Source: Zygotorulaspora mrakii
Taxonomy: Eukaryota; Ascomycota; Saccharomycetes; Saccharomycetales; Saccharomycetaceae
Length of the DNA stretch: 64,000 nucleotides
Assembly (NCBI RefSeq): GCF_013402915.1
Contig: NC_050724.1
Coordinates: 434,001 to 498,000 of the forward strand
Direction: 5' to 3'
Below are positions 40,678 through 49,000 of the stretch, in pieces. The notes beneath the pieces are model-generated. The model saw nothing but the letters and a program-made list of their open reading frames with translations. It had not been told where the DNA came from and did no database searches. The position numbers and the translations under genes were made by a program. Position 1 is the stretch's first letter, and each line of letters starts with the position of its first letter.

Positions 40678-40733
40678 AGTAGTTCTATATGTTACATGAA
40701 TCAATACTTCTTTCTACTACCTTCAGGACGATT

Positions 40734-41267
40734 GTTGGCATTATCGAGGAAATAATATTTGGAAAAAATGTTTATTTATAAAGAATGTTTTCTTCGGCGT
40801 TGTCGATAGTAACTTGGTTTGACATTGATGATGATACTATGATATTCAATTATAGAGATATATAATTCCTTGGTTTTCTATATCATGAATTGAGATAAGA
40901 CTAATTGAACTTGGATTAACATCTGGAAAATACGTCAGTATTTATACCTAATACTTCGCACCTATTGAACCATAAGAGAGGACGACGAGTGAAGAATTTT
41001 CATCGTCATCACACCATTTCTAGTCCCATAGAACCCACAGTACAACTGTTATTTCATGTTCCATGCCATAGACTCCTTCGTAGTCAGACTCCTGAGTTGT
41101 AAACGTCTCGTGATAGATTATCATCCGATATCTTTCCATTATCGATTGACATTCTGTTAGGGTTTCATCTGACTTCGTTTATTTTGTTTTACAGACCAAT
41201 TGTCTCTTTCTGATTCTTATAAGTCATCTCTTTAATATATCTTACAATCTCGATTTATATTTCAACA
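40734..41267 (+). mobile_element. Solo LTR, copy A (full length)
   Basis: Sequence bounded by TGTTG at 40734 and CAACA at 41267, the terminal inverted repeats expected of a yeast Ty/copia-type LTR. A core of 482 bases starting TGTTTTCTTCGGCG (40786) is shared almost identically with copies D and H. The first 52 bases include an expanded AT-rich segment compared with copy H. No internal gag-pol sequence is present. The LTR lies 57 bases upstream of the 5' end of the minus-strand tRNA-Gly, the usual target zone of yeast retrotransposons. The bases before it (ACGAT) are not repeated after it, so no target-site duplication is visible. Confidence 0.85.
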
Positions 41268-41501
41268 ATGTTTTCTTCGGCGTTGTCGATACTAACTTGG
41301 TTTGACATTGATGATATTTAGAAAGAATGTTTTTATTTAGAAAGAATGTTTTCTTCGGCGTTGTCGATAGTAACTTGATTTGACATTGATGATGATACTA
41401 TGATATTCAATTATAGAGATATATAATTCCTTGATTTTCTATATCATGAATTGAGATAAAACTAATTGACCTTGGATTAATATCTGGAAAATACGTCAGT
41501 A
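41268..41501 (+). mobile_element. Truncated LTR copies B and C in tandem
   Basis: Two 5' fragments of the same LTR, head to tail with copies A and D. B covers about 41268-41315 and stops after GACATTGATGAT. A 31-base linker holds two copies of ATTTAGAAAGAATGTTTT. C runs from 41347 to about 41501, ending after ACGTCAGT. Junctions fall at short AT-rich matches (ATTTA, TATTTAT), which suggests slippage or microhomology-mediated duplication rather than separate insertions. Confidence 0.75.
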
Positions 41502-41998
41502 TTTATTTATAAAGAATGTTTTCTTCGGCGTTGTCGATAGTAACTTGGTTTGACATTGATGATGATACTATGATATTCAATTATAGAGATATATAATTCC
41601 TTGGTTTTCTATATCACGAATTGAAATAAAACTAATTGAACTTGGATTAATATCTGGAAAATACGTCAATATTTATACCTAGCATTTCGCACTTATTGAA
41701 CCATAAGAGAGGACGACGAGTGAAGAATTTTCATCGTCATCACACCATTTCTAGTCCCATAGAATCCACAGTACAACTGTTATTTCATGTTCCATGCCAT
41801 AGACTCCTTCGTAGTCAGACTCCTGAGTTGTAAACGTCTCGTGATAGATTATCATCCGATATCTTTCCATTATCGATTGACATTCTGTTAGGGTTTCATC
41901 TGACTTCGTTTATTTTGTTTTACAGACCAATTGTCTCTTTCTGATTCTTATAAGTCATCTCTTTAATATATCTTACAATATCGATTTATATTTCAACA
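41502..41998 (+). mobile_element. Solo LTR, copy D
   Basis: Near-complete LTR in the same orientation as copy A. The core 41517-41998 is again 482 bases, from TGTTTTCTTCGG to TTTCAACA, preceded by the TTTATAAAGAA sequence seen before the core in copy A. It differs from A by scattered substitutions (for example CACGAATTG against CATGAATTG), so the copies are not a sequencing or assembly duplicate. Confidence 0.85.
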
Positions 41999-42080
41999 GT
42001 TTTACAGACCAATTGTCTCTTTCTGATTCTTATAAGTCATCTCTTTAATATATCTTACAATCTCGATTTATATTTCAACA
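41999..42080 (+). mobile_element. LTR 3' fragment, copy E
   Basis: The last 82 bases of the LTR (from GTTTTACAGACCAATTG to TTTCAACA) repeated directly after copy D. With C it could be the remainder of one LTR interrupted by D, but about 245 bases between the C and E ends are missing, so a deletion or recombination must also have occurred. Confidence 0.8.
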
Positions 42081-42313
42081 TTAAACTCTTCTGTCATCCT
42101 TTCAGTTAGAGTAAAGTAATAGCTTAAAGCCAATAGCCGCTGATCTCTTTTACTGGTGTTGCTTTACATTTATCATGCGCTACGAACCTCACTATCAAAA
42201 AATTCCTGGGAATAATACGTCTAATCAATTAAATAACCTTACTTTGAAGTGTGTTTGAGCCATTACTAGTTATTGATAACCAGCATAAACCTTTAAAATT
42301 ATATCCAATCATT

Positions 42314-42385
42314 GGGCGGTTAGTGTAGTGGTTATCATCCCACCCTTCCAAGGTGGGGACACGGGTTCGATTCTCGTACCGCTCA
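42314..42385 (+). tRNA. tRNA-Gly (anticodon UCC)
   Basis: 72-base tRNA identical to the minus-strand copy at 40606-40677. Anticodon TCC is at 42347-42349 in loop CTTCCAA. The T-arm is GGTTCGATTC and the discriminator A. A T6 run follows at about 42389-42394. The 3' flank shares AAATTTTTT with the other copy, but the 5' flanks do not match. Confidence 0.98.
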
Positions 42386-42559
42386 AATTTTTTGATCTCA
42401 TGAATTAATTAAGTCCGACATATAATAACGGGAGAAATAAAACACTGGCTTCTTTTGAACTTCTATCCAGGAGACTTGGGATATCTGTTCATACTTCAGC
42501 GCGGTATATTGTATAGTGATATTTGGGAAAAGATTCCGGAGTTTTCAACACCAATCTCG

Positions 42560-43062
42560 TTAGAAATTGCTATTAATACTGTAACATGTAGCTATGGATA
42601 TATATAAATCATTTCTTATATGATGGAAGAAAATAAAAACTAATGGATTGAGATTCAATAGCTGGAAGAGATGACAATATTCATACCCGGAATTCTGCAC
42701 CTATTGACCCATAAGGGAGGAAGACAAGTGAAGAATTTTCACTCTCATCCGCATATAAATCCTGCTCTCATCAGCTCATTATTCGGGCGCTGTCATCATG
42801 CTATTTTTCCAATCCTCCAGAATCCATAGCACTGCTTGGTATTTCTTATTCCACGCCATAGATTCCTCCCGAGTCAGATTCACGAATTGTAAACTTAAAT
42901 AATCTGCCAACAGCTCTCTAAAATCGATTGATATTCCGCTAGGGCTTCATCTGACTTCATGCCTTCTGCTGTGTCATTGCGAAGGTTTTATTTCTGGTCC
43001 TTTCAATTTATCTGTTTAACATATCTTGTTTTTATCACAATTTTGACCGATATTTAAGCAGA
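42560..43062 (+). mobile_element. Diverged LTR relic, copy F
   Basis: Older, strongly diverged member of the same LTR family in plus orientation. Recognisable blocks in order: CACCTATTGACCCATAAGGGAGGA, GTGAAGAATTTTCA, AGAATCCATAGCACTGCTTGG, CCACGCCATAGATTCCTCC, AATCGATTGATATTCCG and GGGCTTCATCTGACTTCA. Each resembles the corresponding block of copies A, D and H. Ends are uncertain (5' near 42560, 3' near 43062). It shows that the family has targeted this locus over a long time. Confidence 0.65.
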
Positions 43063-43272
43063 AACGTTTGATCCGTATATTTATCATTGTAATATGGCAG
43101 AGTGTAGTAGACTATATTTTTGTTTTTTTCAAAAAGTCGTATTTTTATGTTTTGTACTCTTTGTGGTACAGTTTTTTTGGCAATAAAACATATTTATGAA
43201 TAAACAATGTTATTTTGAGAAGTTTAATTAATCACCACAGCAACAGAATTTGAGACTATTTGGAAAGTAAGT

Positions 43273-43330
43273 TGTTTTCGGAGTGTCGATACTAACTTCT
43301 TAAGACATTGACAATAATATTATGATATAC
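43273..43330 (+). mobile_element. LTR 5' fragment, copy G
   Basis: About 58 bases resembling the start of the LTR core (TTGTTTTCGGAGTGTCGATACTAACTT), plus orientation, diverged. It directly abuts inverted copy H, so H probably inserted into or recombined with it. Confidence 0.6.
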
Positions 43331-43331
43331 A

Positions 43332-43850
43332 TGTTGAACTATAGATCAATATTGTAAGATATATTTAAGAGATGACTTATAAGAATCAGAAAGAGACAAT
43401 TGGTCTGTAAAACAAAGTAAACGAAGCCAGATGAAGCCCTAACAGAATATCAATCGATACTGGAAAGATATCGGATGATAATCTATCGCGAGACGTTTAC
43501 AATTCAGGAATCTGGCTACGAAGGAGTCTATGGCATGGAACAAGAAATAACAGTTGTACTGTGGATTCTATGGGACTAGAAATGGTGTGATGACGATGAA
43601 AATTCTTCACTCGTCGTCCTCTCTTATGGTTCAATAGGCGCGAAGTATTAGGTATAAATACTGACGTATTTTCCAGATATTAATCCAAGGTCAATTAGTT
43701 TTATCTCAATTCATGATATAGAAAATCAAGGAATTATATATCTCTATAATTGAATATCATAGTATCATCATCAATGTCAAACCAAGTTAGTATCGACAAC
43801 GCCGAAGAAAACATTCTTTCTAAATAATTATTTCCTCGATAATGCCAACA
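43332..43850 (-). mobile_element. Solo LTR, copy H (inverted, full length)
   Basis: Complete 519-base LTR on the minus strand, bounded on the plus strand by TGTTGAAC (43332) and GCCAACA (43850). Its core (43332-43813) is 482 bases and nearly identical to A and D. Outside the 5' LTR end, CAGGACGAT is shared with copy A, so the homology extends about 9 bases past the TG. No matching 5-base duplication flanks it. It ends 73 bases upstream of tRNA-Thr. Confidence 0.85.
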
Positions 43851-43923
43851 ATCGTCCTGGAACATCTTCCTCAATAAATCGTACATACACAACAAAGTTC
43901 ACTCAGTGACAACGTGTTTTAGA

Positions 43924-43996
43924 GCTTCTATGGCCAAGTTGGTAAGGCGCCACACTAGTAATGTGGAGATCATCAGTTCGACTCTGGTTGGAAGCA
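43924..43996 (+). tRNA. tRNA-Thr (anticodon AGU)
   Basis: 73-base tRNA. Acceptor stem GCTTCTA/TGGAAGC, anticodon stem CCACA/TGTGG with loop CTAGTAA (anticodon AGT at 43957-43959), T-stem ATCAG/CTGGT with loop TTCGACT, discriminator A. A T8 run follows about 6 bases downstream. It is intronless and resembles the S. cerevisiae tRNA-Thr(AGU) family. Confidence 0.97.
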
Positions 43997-44109
43997 TGTA
44001 ATTTTTTTTATAATTAAAATACTGTAAATTATAAGAACTAAAAGAGGTATTTGTGAGCTTACTTGCTTTGAAAACATCGCCCTTCTACAGAGCTGGGTGA
44101 ATTTGGTCT

Positions 44110-46026
44110 ATGACTTCAATACTGCGACCTGTCGGAAGGTCGAGACTTTTCAAAGGCTGGTTTTTGAGGAGAATTTTGTTACTACTTTCTGTAACCTTGA
44201 TCACTTATTTGGCGCTTTCCAATAGTCAACTCGATGACGAGGAATTCGGGGGTTATGCTCATGCAAGACATGCTCGCGAGTTTTCACCGTTTCATTGGAT
44301 ACAAAGAAGAATGGACAAGGCGACTGCTGATGCCAATAAATCGAAACCGTCGTGGCTAAATCCGTTCAGCTATTTGCCTTTAACATCTGGCATAACAGCA
44401 GTTGAATCTAAGGTGCTATTAAACTGGGAGGATATCTCCAAAGCACAAAAGTGTAGATACATGATCGATGCCATATATCGGACTAATGGAGACTGGAGTA
44501 ACAGCAGAATAACAGAATTTTCGGGTCAAGATTTGGACGATGTATTGATATCACTATTGGGCGAAAGATTAAGATTATTTAACTATTGTTTTGCGTCTAC
44601 CGAAAAGACCACAATACAACAAGTATTAGACGTCAAGAGTGTATTGAACCCCAGTGACTCACTGGGTATTTCGCCGAATGATTTCCTGCGAAGAATGTTT
44701 CCCTTTTTAAGAGATGTAAATGCAAGTGATGAACCACTGTGGCCTATCATAACGGATTTAAAAACTGGTTTGAAACTAGCAATACCAGAAGTGCCGGCTG
44801 ACTTTAATGAGAATTTTTGGTTTTACTGGAGAGAGTATTCTCAAGGAAGAGGGATTGTGATAACTTTAGCTGAAAGCACCAAGACCCTTTTTTTCAATCA
44901 GCTAAAAGTGTTGGATTACATGAAGAATAAATTGCCTATTCAAGTTGTTACGAAAGGAACTGAGTTTTCTGCAGAGTTTGTCGAAGAACTGTCAAATGTC
45001 GTCAGGACATCAGAGCAGCGTGTTTATCTTGTTGACTGCGCAACTGTGCTGGATTCTGACTTTTCGCAAAGATTTGTTGTGAATGTTATCAATAAATGGT
45101 TAGCGGTTATTTTCAATACATTTGAAGAGATGGTCCTCCTCGACGTTGATGCTGTTCCATTCATTTCATTAGACGTATTTTTGGATGATCCTCAGTACAA
45201 ATTGAACGGAATGCTGCTCTATAAGGATAGAAACATGCCAAGCGAACATACATTGGGATATTGCATTGATATGCTAGCTGAGGTAGAACCATCTTATCAA
45301 GAAGAAAATTTAATCAATAGTAAATTGAAATTTGCCATCAATGAAGTGAGCTTCGATGATGATAGTGAAGAAGCTACAGTTTTCAGAGGTTTCTTTCACA
45401 ATAAATTTCTTCATCATGTGGATAGTGGATTAGTCGTGATAAATAAATCGAGTAACTTGAATGGACTACTCTTTTCCTTCATGCTCAATCTAGATGCCAA
45501 AATGAGAAGATGTGTCTATGGCGATAAAGAAATTTTTTGGCTAGGTCAGTTATTCGCAGGACAGAGTTATGCTATTTATCCTGTGGATGGAGGTATTATT
45601 GGGCCGCTCGTTGAGGTGCCAGCTGAAAAGAGTTCGACTTCAATATATCAGATATGCGGCGCTCAGATGGCCCATAGCAGCCGAAATGATCAATTACTAT
45701 GGACAAACGGCGGTCTGAAAACCTGCAAGATCACAAACAGTGCAGACGCGGATTTTCAAAAAGATTTCGATTATTTTGAAAATAGATATGAGAACGCTGA
45801 AAATTTGAGAAGTATCTATGATTCCTCGCTAAGAATTGAAGGCTTAATTATACCTAATACGAGTGAAAATCCCTGGATGCAACTTCAAGAATGTAGTGGA
45901 TACATTTATTGCGCAACTGCATTAAAGGATCGTGACTCTTTTGAGGAAACAGGTCATTTAATAACTTTTGAGGAGGAGACACAAAAAAAATTGAGCGAGA
46001 TTGCGCATATTTGGAATCGATCTTAA
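44110..46026 (+). CDS. MNT3: Golgi alpha-1,3-mannosyltransferase (MNN1 family)
   Basis: Predicted 638-residue type II Golgi membrane enzyme that adds alpha-1,3-linked mannose to O-linked chains using GDP-mannose. A short cytosolic arginine-rich tail, a transmembrane anchor (about residues 20-37, ILLLLSVTLITYLAL) and a luminal stem precede the catalytic domain. The metal/nucleotide-binding DXD is Asp345-Val-Asp347 in LLDVDAVPF. Further family blocks are HHVDSGLVVINK and GDKEIFWLGQLFAG. S. cerevisiae Mnt3 (YIL014W, 630 residues) lies next to PDR11 (YIL013C), the same arrangement as here. Other MNN1-family members (MNN1, MNT2, MNT4) are less likely by size and position. Convergent with the ABC transporter, 43 bases apart. 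Confidence 0.88.
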   Translation: MTSILRPVGRSRLFKGWFLRRILLLLSVTLITYLALSNSQLDDEEFGGYAHARHAREFSPFHWIQRRMDKATADANKSKPSWLNPFSYLPLTSGITAVESKVLLNWEDISKAQKCRYMIDAIYRTNGDWSNSRITEFSGQDLDDVLISLLGERLRLFNYCFASTEKTTIQQVLDVKSVLNPSDSLGISPNDFLRRMFPFLRDVNASDEPLWPIITDLKTGLKLAIPEVPADFNENFWFYWREYSQGRGIVITLAESTKTLFFNQLKVLDYMKNKLPIQVVTKGTEFSAEFVEELSNVVRTSEQRVYLVDCATVLDSDFSQRFVVNVINKWLAVIFNTFEEMVLLDVDAVPFISLDVFLDDPQYKLNGMLLYKDRNMPSEHTLGYCIDMLAEVEPSYQEENLINSKLKFAINEVSFDDDSEEATVFRGFFHNKFLHHVDSGLVVINKSSNLNGLLFSFMLNLDAKMRRCVYGDKEIFWLGQLFAGQSYAIYPVDGGIIGPLVEVPAEKSSTSIYQICGAQMAHSSRNDQLLWTNGGLKTCKITNSADADFQKDFDYFENRYENAENLRSIYDSSLRIEGLIIPNTSENPWMQLQECSGYIYCATALKDRDSFEETGHLITFEEETQKKLSEIAHIWNRS

Positions 46027-46069
46027 GCTAGAGATGAAGATAATAAACATTGTATACAAAGAACAAAAA

Positions 46070-49000
46070 TTAATACGAATTTACGTGTTTCTTGACATAT
46101 TTTGAGCAAAGTAATTTTTGCAAGAAGTTTTTAGTGGTCGAAATCCACCCAGTACGAACATAAATCACATAGAATCCAGCGAACATGGCCGCAACATTAA
46201 AACCAATGAACGCCAACTCTATTCCAGAGTTTCTCCATATATGGCTGTAGCTCATGAATTGATCTTTCAGAAATTCATCACCAATAGCGTATGCACAATA
46301 CGCACAGATGCTAGTAGAATTGGGATTTACCATTTTCCCGCCAAACTCATCAACGAAGTCTTGCATAAATTCCCCACAAGTCTCACCAAGCGGTGGCATG
46401 GTAGGGACAACTTCCATTGGCTTACAAATAACAGGTCTTTCATGCAATAAAAGGCTGACGAAATTTTCAACAAAGTACGTGTAAGGTGAAGCTCTATACA
46501 TAAACTTCCAAAATCCAGGCATCAGTGAATAAGGTTGCATCACACCACAGAATTCCGCCGTAAAGCTATAAAGGAAAGCAACAATCACAGCAGCCGTTTG
46601 CAAGTTGGGAGTAGAATATATCAGCCACATACCAAAGGTCAAATAATAAAGTGAAAATACAATGTAGTTTAGATAAAAGACGCCTGCAATATGGGGTGCG
46701 AAACTGTATCCACAACAGAAATAACAGCATAAGAAGAATAAAGTTGAACTTGCTATTGCTAGAGGTATTTCTACAATTAGCTGAGCAAGTAGAAAGATAG
46801 ACCAGTGGTAGGTATTGGTACTAGCTTCTCTCGTCAGGTAAACACCTTTAGCCTCCAGAGCCTTATTTTGTACCTGGTTTATCAATGCAGATGAAATACA
46901 AAGTGACATGAAACATAAAAATGTTGCATTTTTGAGACCCGTAATGTTGTATTTGGTGTTCCAAAATGAAAATCCAACAAAGAGACCAGCCCCACCATTC
47001 AATGCAAATTTGGAAATCACATAAGCCCTATCTCGTTTCATGCATAAATACTGTCTCTTAGTGATTAACAACAACTGTTTAGTATAAGATACTTCCTTTC
47101 GCACCGATCTTGTGAAATCTATTGATAATTCGAGAGCTTCCTGTTCCAAATTTTCTCTCTTTTCCGACACAATTTCATTCTCTAACGAATCATTCCAAAT
47201 TTGGGGCCAATTCATGACCTTCCCTCCAGTATTTTCTTCTTCCTCTTTAATGCCCCCATTGTGTCCAACAACGTCAATCACGAAGTCTGCCGGATTGTCA
47301 CTTTCACCATCAAAGGTCAACGTTTCATCATACTTCAAAAAAAAACGAGCAGCACTTTGAGCTGGCCCGAAGTAAACACATTTCCCTCCGCTTTTTAATA
47401 GCATTATATTATCAAACTGACTGTAAATGGCTTTGCTAGGCTGATGAATTGTACATAAGATTGCCTGCCCTTGCAAAGAGAGCTTTTTCAAAAACTTCAC
47501 TACTGTCATAGCAGCTTGGGAATCCAGACCTGATGTGGGCTCATCCAGTAGTAAAAGCAAAGAAGGCTTCGTGACAAGTTCTACACCAATTGAAAGCAAC
47601 TTTCTGTCAGTGGGTGTAAGATCTCTCACAAGAACATTAGGATTTAACTTCAGTAAATCTGATATCACATTAATGTACGACTTGTCCCCGTCTCCCCGTA
47701 AAACGCACGAAACTTCAAGCGACTCAAGCACAGTCAGCAGATCAAGATGTACATCTTGCTGTTGCACAAATCCAATACTGCGACTGAATGCAGTCAAATT
47801 CTCAAGGGGTTTTCCATCAATGAGAAATTGCCCGCTTACAACTCCAGATTTAGTCATTCTTGAGAATATGTTCAACAAGGTTGTTTTACCGGCTCCCGAT
47901 TCGCCCATTAGTGCTGTCATCCCAGTGGCAACGAAACCAGAATTTCCATCTATTAGTTTCATGCCGTTGACCGTGTACTCTATATTGCTCCATGAGAAGA
48001 CGTGATTTTGAGATTCAACATATGTACCAGTTTCCATGCATTCATCAGATTTTGATATGATATTCTTTTGGGACATAAATAAGTCAATCGACGAGCTAGA
48101 ACTATGGTCGGGACGCTCATCTTGAACCATGTATCCTCTTGAGGATTTTCTCGCTGCGTTATAATCATGAAATCTACCCAGAATTTCATAATCCGTCATT
48201 TTGTTGAACAACGGAGGGACATACTCAGCTGCCAGCAGCGAAATTACCAACAGGAACGCCAGGAATCCCAATAAGATACCGAAGTTCCTCCAAACGTGCC
48301 CATAAGTGTAGTTAAGAGCTTGCTTCAAATAGTCCTTTCCATATACGAATGACCTACCTAAGGTGGCTCCTTGCCAAGCGCAAGTTTTATGGCTGAAAGG
48401 AACATCTGAATAATTTAGGCCTCTCGGAACAATCATTTCTGAGCAATCAAGTTGCAGATTGAAGAGTTCATTACTCAATATAGCTTCCATAGCAAACATC
48501 GCAGGGTTGATGTAGGCAATCCATACGAACCACGGATGCATGTCCTGAATGTATATGACATATGATGCGTACATTGCAATTGCTAACAGCACTATACCTG
48601 CAACTGAGTTTGCAATTGATATATTTGGAGTAATGAAAGCTATAAAGGAGAACAGTGATACCATGGTGAAATTGAATATGCTGAGAAATAGAAGAAATGT
48701 GAAGAAACGAGCAGCATCAGCTTGAAAGTGAGCTAAAAAATACAGTATTATAGTGAAGAGAATCACAATAATAAGTTTGAAGACATAATCATGAATAGTA
48801 TTCCCAAATGCTTCAATCCATCTAGAATAAAAGTGTAGCTTAACTTGCTTATTCACAACCATCTGCCTTTGGAAAGTATCTGGTATATCAGCTAGAGCCA
48901 TAAACGTGAAAAACAATACAGCAAAGAAAGTCAAAGAACCTTTCGAAAAGGAACCCAGTGTCGTTAGAGGAATATCATAAAACAAAGACCCTGTGACAAG

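Noticed and set aside
40734..43850. Intact Ty retrotransposon
   Set aside because: No gag, protease, integrase or reverse-transcriptase frame lies between any LTR pair; only solo and broken LTRs remain.
40678..43923. Centromere or replication origin in the AT-rich LTR tract
   Set aside because: No CDEI-CDEII-CDEIII arrangement was seen. One TTTTATGTTTT match to the S. cerevisiae ACS (43143-43153) occurs, but such 11-mers arise often by chance in AT-rich DNA.
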